Positions 12,460-24,997 of a DNA stretch of 64,000 nt are shown piece by piece. A model generated the notes under the pieces. That model saw only the letters and a list, made by a program, of their open reading frames with translations, made no database searches and was not told where the DNA came from. Origin of the DNA: Erythrophleum ivorense (lineage: Eukaryota > Streptophyta > Magnoliopsida > Fabales > Fabaceae); contig JAIUCV010000003.1 of the NCBI GenBank assembly GCA_026724425.1, positions 65,029,088-65,093,087 on the forward strand, written 5' to 3'. The position numbers and the translations under genes are program-made. Position 1 is the first letter of the stretch. Every line of letters starts with the position of its first letter.

Positions 12460-13028
12460 AACCGAGTGAGAGATATTTCACTAATCCGAGTCTAAAATGA
12501 TTAATAAACCAAGCTAACGTACATAATTCTCATGTACATTACAGGGTTGCATCTCTATACATGCAACTGCTTAGGATTGTAATTGTACATATAAGATTTA
12601 TGTATAGATGCAATCTTGACCGTTCCATCTATGTATCCTATAGTGCACCCAAAAAATATTTGTTGAGAGTGTTAGATGCAAGTTTTATTGAGAAGTGTCT
12701 GACATATTTATATACATATATCTTTTTCATTAATTTAGTCTACTTATTTTTTTAAATGAATTTTTACTTAAAATTTTTCTCATAATAAATGGCTCATTTG
12801 GATTCATCAAGCCATTTCTTCTTGCCTTTTCATAATGAAAATAAAAAATATGCTATTAAGATAAAGGAAAAAAACATTAGGTGTAGTTTATAAGTGTTTG
12901 CTATATATCACGTTCTTCAATATATAAAACATGACATGTATATTAAAAAAAAAACAAAAGAATTAACAACATAATACTGAAAGTTATTTTAAAAAAAAGC
13001 TCATATGTTGTATTTTTAATATTAAAAA
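12460..13028. other. AT-rich upstream region of PP2 gene 1
   Basis: No gene is recognised. Likely promoter DNA of the PP2 gene. Confidence 0.4.
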
Positions 13029-13366
13029 GAGTAAATTATACATGCTTTTTTTGAGTTTTTGCTAAAATTACACAAACTTCTTTTCTATTTTCAAAATGTA
13101 CATAAACTTTTCCTAAAATAAAAAGTTATCCTAAATTTTAGTTTAAATTCATATTTTTATTTATCAAAATGTCTTTTATTTCAATTTTTTTAGTTTAAAA
13201 AATATGTATTTTGGTTAATGGCAATGATTTTGGTTAAAAAAATTAAAATTAGACTAAGAAATAGAGTATTTTTTATTTTAGGAAATATTTGTATATTTTT
13301 TAAAAATAGATAAGAAGTCTATATAATTTCACTAAAATTTAAAATAATTTTATATAATTTACTGTA
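13029..13366. mobile_element. MITE-like inverted-repeat element, family 1 copy A
   Basis: The left arm (gagtaaattatacatgc..., acaaacttcttttctattttc, aacttttcctaaaataaaa) returns as the reverse complement at the right end, over arms of roughly 100 bases with scattered mismatches. A second copy of the same design is at 45141-45411. No coding capacity. Confidence 0.6.
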
Positions 13367-14845
13367 TTAAAAAATGATATACACTTAGATCTTGTGTGTA
13401 TATAATGGACCTTGTTCACTCCTGCTGGTCTCATGAAAACATAAACTGAAAGTGACAGATCCTCAGATTTGATTGGTTCCATGTATGCCTAATCTTTTTT
13501 TTTTTTTTTTAATTAGGGGACTTTATTTAGAAGAATATGGAGAAAAGAGATAGAAGAAATATATTTATATATTCCTTATGCCAAAGTGTTGAAGCAAGTT
13601 GTGTCAGCAAAAGTGGGATATATAATCAAAGAAATTAAAGGTTCATTATTCCAAGATAACGGCATCTGATTCTGGTGGGATTGATGACTTGCCCTTCTTA
13701 TCTTGATTCCTTGTCTTCCCCAGTTGGAAACTTCGATTGATCTGAGTAACAGCTAAGAAAATAATTAAATATGTTTGGGGAAAAAAAAAGCTAAAATTAA
13801 CATGGGTTTATCTCTGAAAATTTAATTAATACTTAATATGATATGCAATATGAAAGGAATTTGTTTTTTAAGTTGGTCACATTTTATACGTTCCATTTCA
13901 TACACTAACTTTATATAAATCGTACAACTACTTTTAAGTAATAAAATACATAAAATTTATTGATAATTCGATAAAAAAGTAAAATAATTTATCAAACTTG
14001 TATATGAGGGAAGTATATTGAATGTATGATAGATAATACAAGTATAAATAGCAGGTTGATAAATATTAAACAACAAAAAATAAAAAATAAAAAATATCAT
14101 AATAAAATTAAAAAGAGTAAATATTAAATGTAGTGAAAATAAAATAAACAAAAAATATTGAGAGATTGTAGTAAACCTCGTAATCGTCACTCCTGACTCC
14201 TTTCATTTTGAAAAACATGAAAATGGAATAAGAATATGTTTCACTTTTCAGTTTTCTAAACTTGAATATGACAAAAGAGTAGAGAATATATTCACTTGAT
14301 AATTTTTGTCTTTTCTAATTTTATTTTTCTTAAATGATTGAAATTATTGAACTAACTTGATCATAAAAAATAAGTAATAACTAATGATATTTTGTTACTT
14401 AAGGGTATAACATATTTTAAATGGGGCTATTTATGACATATTTTAATCGTCCTTCCGTCATTGTTTTATGACTTAACTAATTAAACATCCTTTCTTAGAA
14501 GTTTGCCTTGTTCCTCTGCTTCTATTTGGATTTGTCAAAAGATAATTACTTCTTAACACATAAGATCACTAATAACTAACTATGGAAAGTTTAACGAACA
14601 TTAATGTTTGGTAAAAGTAACAATTATTGTCCATAAACATTTTAAAATTTGATAATAATTCTGGTTAAAAAAAATCTTTCACAAATAGGGCCTTTTTCCT
14701 AATAATTAATTAATGATATACACGTCGCTAATCTGAAAATTACAGGTTGCAATGTCTTTACAGTCGAATTTGCTCTAAAAGTTATCAAAAGGAAACTCAA
14801 ATTGTAACATCAATACATTAATATCAAATATTATGTCCTCAATAT
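13367..14845. other. AT-rich intergenic DNA
   Basis: No gene is recognised between the two PP2 genes. Around 13400-13740 the sequence is less AT-rich but shows no coding pattern I can name. Confidence 0.4.
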
Positions 14846-14849
14846 ATTC

Positions 14850-15135
14850 TAGGAGCGGTGATATTATGTTATCCAAAAACATCACATTTTTTCAGTTGAG
14901 TTATGACCTAATAATTATTAAATATCACTAAATATAGAACAGTATTTTGTCTATTTTAATATGTTTATTATTATAATTAATACACTTATTAATTACACAA
15001 TAATCAAATTAATTTTTTAAGAGTTATTAATTATTAAATAAGTTAATATTTAAGTAATTATTTAATAAAATATTAATTATTTTATATTTAGTAATTATTG
15101 CATCATACCTAGAAACATGATGTTTTAAGGAATAT
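14850..15135 (-). mobile_element. AT-rich MITE-like element, family 2 copy A (inverse orientation)
   Basis: The core text (attattataattaata, attaattacaca, taatattt...taataaaatattaattattttatatttagtaatta) matches, in reverse complement, the elements at 20215-20465 and 38403-38640. The outer ends carry short sequences around aaacatcac/gatgttt that could be terminal inverted repeats. Confidence 0.55.
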
Positions 15136-15422
15136 ATATAGCATAACTACTCCTATTCTAAATGCATCAAATTAATATGAAAGATACATCCTCAACATTT
15201 CTCGAAGAAGATACTTAGTTTCCAACAAATACAATAATATCTTTGACTGTAATGTGAAAAAAAAAAATTACATATCCTCAAAACAACAGGAAACAAGATT
15301 TAATCTAAATGAGGTAACAGGATTTTCAAACCAGCCCGCAAATTCAACTTCAACACATTCTTCTAGATCTTACTTTTGATTAATTACTTGTATAAAAATT
15401 AATAAACCCCACTTATATGTAA

Positions 15423-16584
15423 TCACTGGCCTTTTATGGCCTTGATCTTCACCCCTGCAAGGACCATATTACCTTTCCACCAAGCACTATCAACTTCAAA
15501 CATACCAAACTCCACAAAGCCATCAGTGTTAGAAACTGAGAATTGGCCTCCAGGGATCTCATGCCATTCATCTTGCTTCTCTCTGTATTGTTCAAGAACT
15601 ATGCTCTTCTCATCACTCTCTTCTTCTCCATTTTTGTTATTCAGTCTCACCTTGAACTTAATTGGTGCAGAATGCCACCCAAATGCATCAACCCTAAATT
15701 TCACAACATAGTATATCTCATATCTTGTCACAGAGCCTGCCCTAAACATAAGAGCCTTAGGCACTTTTCCCGTCACTTCTATCCAATTCACTTGAACCAG
15801 CAATGCACCTTGGTCGAACCCTTTCGACCTTTAAAAAGACAAACCAAAAATATAAGATATCAAAGGTTTTTTTTAATTATAAATTAGGCATAATATCTGA
15901 CAACATTGAGCAAAAGAAAGTGCTAATTTATTCTGCTATCTTGGAGTACCCAAAAGTACTCAGATGGGACTGGTACGGGTACAACTTGAATCTAGTTAGC
16001 TATACTCATGATGTTTATGATGTCTTACCTAACTTCATCATCTTTAAGATACATAAACTGCCAAAATCGAGTATCGTTGCCCCAGATGATATTTAGAGCC
16101 CTAACCGGAACTCTAAACGATCCTGAAAGCTCAAGATCTTCTTCATAAGTTCCATCCTGGAACAAAATGGAATATTATCTCTCCAAATTACCAAACAAAA
16201 CATAAAATTTTGGCAATTATACATGCATACATAATTAAGTAATTAATGTCTTACTAAGGTTAGCTTTTTTATTTTCACTTGCAAATAATTCATCATGTTA
16301 TTTATCAAATCAAATTAATGTAGTCCCGACGAAGCCCGTAACTAAAACTGGTTTTTTCTTTTGGGGCAAATCATTTGATATTTATTCTATGATAAATTAA
16401 GGGGGAAAAAAAGAATTATGCCTAACTAACAGGTATAACTCTTAACCTAATGATAATATATAATAAATACTTGAACTAATAATTATTACAAATTGGAGAG
16501 GAGGATAAAGAATAATAGAAAGCAAAGAAAGACACTTACTCCCTTCCAATGTGCATTACTAACTTTATGGTGATCAGAAGCCAT
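15423..16584 (-). CDS. PP2-A9/A10-like lectin (3 exons, 192 aa)
   Basis: Exons on the minus strand: 16584-16540, 16156-16029, 15828-15423. Introns are GT-AG with phases 0 and 2, the same pattern as the other two PP2 genes. The protein starts MASDHHKVSNAHWKG and then reads DGTYEEDLELSGSFRVPVRALNIIWGNDTRFWQF, the conserved Nictaba entry with W and the R-F/Y-W motif. It continues with LVQVNWIEVTGKVP, YEIYYVVKFRVDAFGWHSAPIKFKV, a charged linker (NGEEESDEKS), WHEIPGGQFSV and VEFGMFEVDSAWWKGNMVLAGVKIKAI. Length and layout suit the shorter PP2-A9/A10 group, which lacks an F-box or TIR module. It is probably a cytosolic or nuclear carbohydrate-binding protein. Its start gives the only ATG before the splice site. 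A TATA run lies about 70 bases upstream. Confidence 0.88.
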
Positions 16585-16653
16585 ATTTTCTAAATGTGGA
16601 TGTAAAACTTGCACCAAATAAACTTCAATTTTTGTTAGTCAGAAATTTTTAAA

Positions 16654-16664
16654 TATATATATAT
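16654..16664 (-). promoter_or_regulatory. TATA box of PP2 gene 2
   Basis: TATATATATAT followed on the minus strand by TTTAAAAA, about 70-80 bases upstream of the start codon. A small palindrome (gccaaacatggc) lies next to it. Confidence 0.5.
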
Positions 16665-16679
16665 GCCAAACATGGCAAT

Positions 16680-18797
16680 GTTGAGAAGAGCTTTATTGGC
16701 ATTCTAGATGGCGTAAAGTGATAAGAAAACCACAAATATGTCAAGTGCCTATGGATCATTTAGAATCTGTAAGGACTTCATCTTTAATTTGTCTTAAAAC
16801 GTAGTTTCAAGCCAACTGTAAAGCTGCTTGTGGGTACCTTTAATATTCACTTTGTTATTAATTAGGAGTTTGATTTTCTTAGTTAATAGTGATCTACTAT
16901 CTACCCAAAGAAACAAAGACTGATTTTGTAATTAATTAAAGTAATGTAAAAAGTTCAAAGTGAAACCATGTGTAACACGAAAAGAAAAAAAGCACCAAAT
17001 TAACTGTCATGCTGGAGGAATATTAATTAGAGTGATGGCATATATTACTTAGTTGATAAGATTCCAACTTCGCCGCTTTCAGCTTTCTCTTTTACGAACA
17101 CCTACAGATAAAGATAAAGATAAAGACAGAGAAATATGTACCTTAGCTAATAAGGATAGAAATATATAGTTTATTCATAGAAGCATTTATTCTAAAAAAA
17201 AATTATTGAGTTTTCTCTGCTGCTTTATTATCAAGTAGCACAAAGTTTAGGTAGAATTTTTAAAATATTTTTTATAAGGTTCTAATTCAATAAAAATATC
17301 GTATGTATTTATATATCAGCATTACATGATTAAGCATCTTATAAAATTTTTTCACATCTAATATATTTTGATTGGATTAAAACTTTATATTAAACATCTA
17401 AGAAATTTTACTTAAAGTTTTGTACTATCAAATATTCATGATTTTTTTTTAATTTTCTGGCCAGTAAGAAGAAGAGAGATCAATTAAAAAATTAGGCACA
17501 AAAAGCTGTGATTGATGATGATAACATAATATTGAAGATATGGCAAGGAAGAGGTGCATGGAAAGTAATAATGCATTTTAGAGTAGTAGCGTATTAAATA
17601 CAGAAACACTAAAAAAGAAAACAAAGTGTTTCCATGGATTTCATATGTTCTAAACATGCACTTTAAGGCTTTTCAGCTACTGATTAAATTAGAAAATAAG
17701 ACTAAATAAAAATAATTTCTACGATTCATGTTATCACCCTTTGAATTAGTTTAGTCAGAACAAGGCAATAATATTTGGTTCCCTTTTTTGCTTTTTAGGC
17801 CTGAATAATATTTGTTTCTTCAAATATGGTATTATGTATTAAGTGCGAATGTTTAGTTATTGTACACTCTAGAAATATTTTAATTAATTAGAACTACTAT
17901 ATAAATTAAGGCTAGAGACGTATTAATCTTATTGTATGAGTCAAGTATCATCAAATTGAAACCAAACTATATGACCCTTCATAGGATCATACTACTTATC
18001 ATTTAAACTATTCGAGTAACTAGCTAGATACAACTCTGTTTGGTGCAAAACCAAAAGGAAAGAAAGAGCAAATTTTGATTTAATAAATATCAATAATGAA
18101 AATAAATAAATAAAATAACGACTAATTAGCCCTTTATAAAGATATATTAATTGCAAGAGTCCAAGATAATTTAAACACTCAAATAAACGAAGTAACTGAT
18201 TATTTAAGATTTGGATAACCAATGACCGAATTAAAGAGTTCATATTCATTACTACAATCATTTATACGTCTATCACAATTATTTTCTTTCCATAAAAGTC
18301 GCATAATTTAGTTTTAAATCAAAGTTGAGTTGATAAATCAAATTGAATAAAGTAATAGAATATCATCTGCATCACCACTGCTAATTAATTAGCACTCCTT
18401 TATCGATATGCAAACTGTGATATTAGACCAACTAACAATTTTCATGATATAATTAAGCAGCTGTGATTTCAACACCCCATACATATTGACCAAGAACAGA
18501 AGAAACTAAATGCTGGAATTTGAGAAATGACCTCAAGGCTGGAATAAATTATATACATATATATATATATATATATATAGCAAACCCATTTATTCATTAC
18601 AAATTACAATATGCTTGGCATCATCATCAAGAGATCAAGCTACCTCTGGGAACTGAGCAGAGCAGAGAATACATATAGTATCAGTATATATCATCATGCG
18701 CTTATTGCATGCTCAATACATTCTAAATTTAAAAAAAAGCTTGTGTTCCAGCAGACACAAAAAACATAAAGGGAAAGATCATTAATTAATTAATTAA
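16680..18797. other. Intergenic DNA between PP2 genes 2 and 3
   Basis: No gene is recognised. An (AT)n microsatellite is at about 18552-18580 and a TTAA tandem at 18781-18800, directly behind the stop of PP2 gene 3. Confidence 0.4.
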
Positions 18798-21279
18798 TTA
18801 GATCTCCTCCACTGTAGCAGAATGAATCTCAAGGCCTCCCTTCCATTTCTTCTTACTAAGTTCATAGAGACCAAAATGAATCTCGTTTCCGTTAGTCATT
18901 GTAATCTCAAGAGAATTATCTTCCGATGGAATCGTCTCTCCAGATGACGACACCCCACTCAGATTCACGTCCCTGAAAGTGAACTTTCCAGTTTTCCCAA
19001 CTTTTGCAGCAACCAGAACTGGAGTGCCGTCCCAACCAAAGGCGTCATCCTTGAGTGCCACTTTGAATGTCACTCGATACCTCTTTCCCGCCTGAGCTTG
19101 TGTATATACACCAGAAACGCTCAGCAATAGAACCTGCACTGCCCTAGCAGGTCCGTCCCTGAAATTAAATTATTTGATTAACATCACAGCACAAATCATA
19201 CATATAAATTAATTAATGAAAGAAGGTTTTATTTGATTAATTATATGATACTCACTGGGGTATGCTCCAGTATCGAGAGTCATTGCCATATACAAAGTTG
19301 AGTTCTCGTGGGGTATACACTTTGCTAATCTGCACAAGCAGCATGATTATGTGTGTGCGAGAGAGAAATACTTTAGGTAATGAATTTAAATTAGTGTGAT
19401 TCATATACGATGCATTAATTAGTTGTGATTATTCGGTAAAAGGGCATTTAGTGCGTGTGTACACTCATTGTACTGGATAGATACTTGACAGTGAGTCAAT
19501 AAAAAAAAAAGGAAAAAAATTAAGTGTGAATAGCTGGCCTTTAAACTTTGATCCATTTGTAGACTTTTTTTTTAATTTTAAAAATCGAAAAAATACTCAT
19601 TTGAATCATTCTTCAGGTTTTAATCCCATTAACGGGAATGTTGCAACAATCTGTCATTTATTATTTTCAAGGAAATAAAAGTGTGCCACATAACAAATAA
19701 TGTATCTTCATTCGAATGAAAATGGACAAAATAGTTTAAATTTCAAACAGCGATAGTCGAGGTGAGCATTTTCCCGTTTTTTAAGTTGAGAAAGGTATTT
19801 ACAAAGGTTTAAATTTTGAAATAATTTCTTATATTTTTATTATTTATAATAACTGTACAGTTTAATTAAAAAATCATACAATTATCTACAAAAATTATGT
19901 ATTTATTATGGTATTATTGAAAAATCATATATTTATTACATTTTAAAAATCTAATAATAAAATTATAAAAAAATTATATATAAGGTTTGTTTATTTACAA
20001 AAAAGGATAATATCTACATTTTAAAAAAATTAAAAGGAATTAAGAGAAAAATGTGTCATTTGTTTGTGTCCGAGGAACGTCGTCCTCCCTCCTCAATTGA
20101 TAGTGCATTTAAGTGAAAGAGTGATTTTCCCAAAAATAAAATAAAATAAAAGAGTAAAAGAATGGGGACTTTTTTTTCCCCTCAAAACATCATATATGGA
20201 GATGAGTGATGTTCCGAGCACCATATTTTTTAATTACGATTTAATTAATTATTAAATATAAAATAATATTTTATTAAATGATTATTCAAAATAATAATTC
20301 ATTTAATAATTAATATTTTTTGAAATATTTCATTTAAATTTTGTGTAATTAATAAATATAATTATAATAATCAATCTATTAAAATAAAAAATATTATTCT
20401 CTATGTAATAATTAACTACAAAACAATTAAAAACACGATATTCTTGAAAATATAAAATCGTGACCCATATAAAAATTAATTGTTAACAGAATGTTAGCAC
20501 TCCCCAATCAATTAATCTCTTTCCGCATTAGTGATATTATATATATGTAGAGATTAACAGTTTATTTTGATAAAATATACAATAAATGCAAGGTTTTGTA
20601 AGTCATTTTCACACGCGAGTGTAATAAATGTTTTTAGATAAATATAAAAATGCTAACATTTTCACTAATTTTAGAAGTTAACAATCCGCACTTATAACGT
20701 TTTGATCAAAAAAGGTTTTTTTTTAATTAAACACATCATATATAAATGCAAAGATATTTACGTTATTTTCTCATAGAATAAATTTCTAAAACTTTTGAAT
20801 ATAGTGGGTTGTGAAGGAATAATGTAAGTCCACTTAATACATAAAAAAGTTAGGAATAAAAACAAAAATAAAAAAATAATTTTGTAAATGAAAAATAATT
20901 ATTATGTCTCCTACTTTAAAAAATTTATAGAAATAAATAATTACTATTAAGTAATAATTACAAAAATATAATAGATATTTCTTAAAATTTTCTCTTTCCA
21001 TTTCCTTTTCTCATCTCCTACCAAACATGAACCCAAAAAAAAAAAAGGTCAAAACATCTCAACATTGCTAACTAATCTTCACATAATATATTAGTGGGAG
21101 AAACAGAACAATTTGTAAATTTCGTCGTCTTTATTTGTTTGTAATTTTTGTGACAAATTTGTGAAATAAATCATCATAAACTCTCCTCACTTTATGGCAT
21201 ATACAAATACAAGAAGATAAGTAATTAATAAGTTTGTGTAAGGATAAGGGAAAAGTGAACTTGCCTGTGCTGAAGTCAT
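18798..21279 (-). CDS. PP2-A-like lectin with a 15-nt first coding exon (3 exons, 149 aa)
   Basis: Exons on the minus strand: 21279-21265, 19329-19256, 19158-18798. Exon 1 codes only for MTSAQ and ends CAG|GCAAGT, a GC donor. The GT four bases on would create an immediate stop after the join (A|AT TAG), so GC is needed. Intron 1 (1.9 kb) is phase 0 and intron 2 phase 2, as in the two neighbours. The protein reads ISKVYTPRELNFVYGNDSRYWSIPQ, DGPARAVQVLLLSVSGVY, KRYRVTFKVALKDDAFGWDGTPVLV, then HFGLYELSKKKWKGGLEIHSATVEEI. This is a compact Nictaba domain with little else. Nearest family: PP2-A9/A10. Its N-terminus is shorter than usual, so an alternative upstream first exon cannot be excluded. 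TATA-like motifs lie about 90 bases upstream of exon 1. Confidence 0.83.
19531..19820. mobile_element. Inverted-repeat element in intron 1 of PP2 gene 3
   Basis: The left end (cctttaaactttgatcc...gtagacttttttttt...aaaatactca) returns in reverse complement at the right end (tgagcattttcccg...aaggtatttacaaaggtttaaa). Arms are about 60-70 bases and degenerate. No coding capacity; consistent with a non-autonomous DNA transposon. Confidence 0.45.
20215..20465 (+). mobile_element. AT-rich MITE-like element, family 2 copy B
   Basis: The core (attaattattaaatataaa, ataatattttattaaatgat, attaataaatataattataa, aaaatattattct) is closely shared with the copy at 38403-38640 and, inverted, with 14850-15135. 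It lies in intron 1 of PP2 gene 3. Confidence 0.6.
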
Positions 21280-21366
21280 TTGAAAAACTAGTCTTTAGCA
21301 GCTACCCTCTACCTCTCTGGTTTCTTTTCGAAACTATGAGAAAGTTTGTATATCGATCCTTCTGAA

Positions 21367-21380
21367 TATATAGGTATATA
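21367..21380 (-). promoter_or_regulatory. TATA-like motifs upstream of PP2 gene 3
   Basis: Two TATATA motifs 88-101 bases upstream of the start codon on the minus strand. The spacing is plausible for a TATA box with a 50-70 base leader. Confidence 0.4.
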
Positions 21381-21389
21381 TTAGTCTTA

Positions 21390-22380
21390 AAAGGGAGAAG
21401 GAATAATCGGTTTGAGCATATCTACAAGAATATTAAAAGTTGTCTTCATACAACAACTTGAGGGGAAAAAGAAAGGAATCAAGAAAATGGGAAAAATATA
21501 ACAAATATAGAAATATTTAGACTAGCTAGAAAATTAAGTATATAAATATTAGTACGATAATATTCTATGTAAAAATTAATATACAGTTTCAGAAAAAGAA
21601 ATTAACATCTTTACCTTTTTTGCAAGTGATTATTTGAAGGATATCTTTAAGCTTGGTCTATACTAGATCCTCTCCTCATATGCCCTAAATCCTGAGGATT
21701 TTGTAGGATCAATAAACTACAAGGTTGTTAGATTAAGATACTATCTCCTTTTATCCAGAGAGTTAAGCCCTATATATTTATCACTTTTACTTTTAATATT
21801 TAAAACTCTTAACATGTTTTTAATTATATGTGTGGAATATTACCCTTTCAAATGTAAAAATACGAAGGTTTTGGATATATTTTAATTATATGAGTAGAAT
21901 ATCACCTTTTCAAAAGTTAAAAAACAAAGGGTTTGGATATAGAGAGCTTAGCTCTCCGAAGCTCATGTGCTCTACAGTCAGGTGGCGCATCAATATTCAT
22001 GTATGGTTATAAAATATTATTATAAATTTTAAGATAATCCGATAATGGAGAACTCGAACTTTCCATTTTAAAAAAAAGCCAAAAATAAAATATTTAGATG
22101 TCTTTCATATTAATGACAAACTGTTAATGACCCTACAAATTCACCCTTAGAGCCAGTGGAGATGGCCTCTTTTGGTTGGAATCTATTCGTGTATATCACA
22201 AATTTTAACCAAAACTTTCTTCTTTAATGCGTCTAAGGCACGTTCTTATTCTTATCCTTTGGTTATTACTGCATGTTCTCTTGGCTCTGTTTAAGAATAT
22301 AGCAACTCTTCAAATTTATGTACCGTAAGTTTAATTAAAAAACTTATTATGAAACATCTACATTTTTTAAATAGAAAGAC
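21390..22380. other. Intergenic DNA upstream of the PP2 array
   Basis: No gene is recognised. There is a local near-duplication (aatattaccctttcaaatgtaaaaa / aatatcaccttttcaaaagttaaaaa) around 21835-21925, with a spacing of roughly 60 bases. Confidence 0.4.
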
Positions 22381-22382
22381 AA

Positions 22383-22895
22383 AAGTTATTTTTTTTCGTC
22401 ATTTAGGCTTGAGACTTGCTTCAATTTTGTCTCAAATATATTTTATTTTTTGTATTAATTTTGTCCTATATGTTCATAAAAATGTTCAATGTGCTTTTAA
22501 CTGTTAACACCATTCAAATTGTTAATAGATTTAACTGCCTTGTCAAACACATAATCATTAGAGAATGCAAACATGCACATTACAAAGTGAACATAGATAT
22601 CTAGCCTAATATCTCATCTAATCACCCTTAAGGAGGAAAAGAAAGAGAAAAATTATAGTTGAAAATACAAAATGATGCTATTTTTTGTCCATTAAGTGGG
22701 ATATTAGGTTAAATATCTACATTTGTATCTTCTAACAGGATAGCTAATTCTGTTAACAACTTGCAGGGAGTTGACAATTTGAAAAATATTGAAAATTTTT
22801 ATAAATATACAAGATAAAATTGACAAAAAAAAAATATTTGAGACAAAACTAAAACTATCTCTAAACTTAAGAGACAAAAAAGACAAATATTTGCT
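22383..22895. mobile_element. Foldback/MITE element with arms of about 200 bases
   Basis: The left arm (tttgtctcaaatat, attttgtcctatatgttcat, aaatgttcaatgt, aattgttaat, cctaatatctca) returns in reverse complement across 22690-22895 (tttgtctcaaatat, tttatcttgtatatttat, aaattttcaat, aacctaatatccca). Open frames on the two strands (22416-22604 plus, 22704-22901 minus) give look-alike peptides (FVLILSYMFIKMFNVL / FLSILSCIFIKIFNIF). That is a by-product of the inverted repeat, not evidence of genes. Confidence 0.65.
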
Positions 22896-22899
22896 TAAC

Positions 22900-24997
22900 A
22901 AAAATATAATAAAATCAAATAAATTAGTTTAGCTAATAAGAAAAATATAATATATCATACGTCTCTTTTATCAACTTTGGATTTATTCTTCTTGTGAGTA
23001 TTTGTGGGAGAGTCACAAACGTAAAGTAGTTATATTCTTTTTTGGGGTAGGATTGGCATGTTCTGCCGACCGACATATTAACCACAACTTTTGACTATAT
23101 TGATGCCCATCGGAATGGAAGAAATACGCAATTTCATGGCCAAATCTTTTCAAATCAGGCGCAAGTTCGAAAAAAAATAAATAGATATAGTTTTTATATT
23201 TTTGTTATCAAGTTTTTTAATATGAACATAATAAATATATGATTTCTACAATTTGTGTTTTTTTTTAAATAATCATAAAAATATAAATATAAAAAACTAT
23301 GCTTAAGTTCAACCCTTTTCTATATTGACGTGTGGAATTTGGGATGGCTTTAAGCATCAGAACAAAGTAGAATACAGTGTCAACATCATATAAAAGCAAA
23401 TGCTTTGAAAAAGTATGATAACGCAAATTATTCCCATGATTTTCACACGCATTAACGTGAGTTTCGGTCCCTGGTAAGATTCTTTGTGCCTTGGTCGACA
23501 ATTTCTGTCTCATCGTAATACAGAAAAGTCCCAACGTCCATTAGTTGTTATTATTATTATTAAAATAATAATAGGTTAGAAATTGTTTGGTATATCTTTT
23601 TCACGTTGGATACCATTTCAGCGGACGAGACCTATTAAAGCGCCAGTAGAGGCCCACCCATCCCAGAAATTATGTGCCACGGGTTCATGAAATTAGACCG
23701 GACCACTTAGCAGGATTGAAAAATTGGTAAACTAGTTATAATTTTGGTTTAGTTAAGCTTGAAAACCAGCCTACCAAAATATATTTAAACTAGTAAAAAA
23801 AACCAATAAAACTGATAAAAATTGACTAGTTCAACTGGTTAGATTGGTTTTTAAAATTTTTTTAAATAGATATTTTAACTTTAATCATAACTTTTAATCC
23901 GAAAACAGTCTTAAACCTTATTACATATTTACATAAAGCTCTTCAAAGCAGAATTCTATTTTAGAAATAAAAACTAAGTATTTTTTGAAAAATGTTGGCC
24001 CCCCTATTTAGAGACACGGCATACCCTGCTGTGTTCCCATGCACAGCAAGAGATTTGGATAGCTTTTGGAGCCCATCGTTGTCCCCAGCTGAATATACCC
24101 AATTTAAATTATTTTCAAGCCTAAATTCCTTCTTTTTTGTGCGTTTTAGGACTGTTTTTAATGTTTTACCTCTTTCTTGTATTTTCAATCATTATTTATT
24201 TTTCAAAAATTAATTAGGAGAAAATGAGCATGTGTTTGGAAAGTGACAACATTATCAGGACTGACTCACATCTATGACAACAACTGTAACTAAAGAATTT
24301 TGTATTATCTATGTCTTGCCTTATTCTTCCAAGTATTTAGGTTCCTCAGGCATCCTATTTATGGTCAAGTCCATTTTGTCACAATAATGGTGTTCTAATT
24401 GATACTGACTTGTTTGAATTTGAATAATAAATATTATGTCATATTTGACTTGGGTTTAATGTGTAATCAATAATAAAATGATTAAACTTTATTAATAATT
24501 ATTTGTTATTATTTATTATATTAGATTTTTAATATATAAATTTTAAAAAATATATTTATTTAATTATCATTTATTCAACTAAGGTTGAATTAGTGAATTA
24601 TAAATTTATGTCTGTACCAATTTAATGACTGCCTCGATTTTAAAGATATTACTTCTTTTACAAATATGGGTGACGATGACACCCTTTGGCAGATTCCTTA
24701 CTGCAAATTACCAGCAAAAGTTAAATTACCTCCAAGCAAATGATTTTAAGCACAATGACCAGACATGATGACTAGCTAAGCAACCTAGATCACACTTTTC
24801 CAAACATGAAGATAAGAAACACAAATGATGCATTTAATATTCACATAGAAAGACATGCAGATACATAAATGTAAAATGGGATACAATAAAGCTTCAATAA
24901 ACTTACATTGAAGAGAAAATAAATCCATAAATTACATTAATAAATTAGAAGAAAATTACGATGCTCACAACACTTCCTAACCAGACTAGTCGAGCCT
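22900..24997. other. Intergenic DNA downstream of the RNase H2C gene
   Basis: No convincing gene. 23560-23720 is less AT-rich. 23700-23850 has the aaccggtt-like, low-complexity style of decayed hAT or similar repeats. 23961-24213 holds two overlapping opposite frames of about 75 codons without recognisable domains. 24400-24600 is an AT-rich block that may be another MITE. Confidence 0.4.

Noticed and set aside
15436..15887. Plus-strand frames over PP2 gene 2
   Set aside because: Antisense to a well-supported exon; no domain or splice support.
23961..24213. Two overlapping opposite frames of about 75 codons
   Set aside because: No recognisable motif, no splice partners, and both strands open at once.
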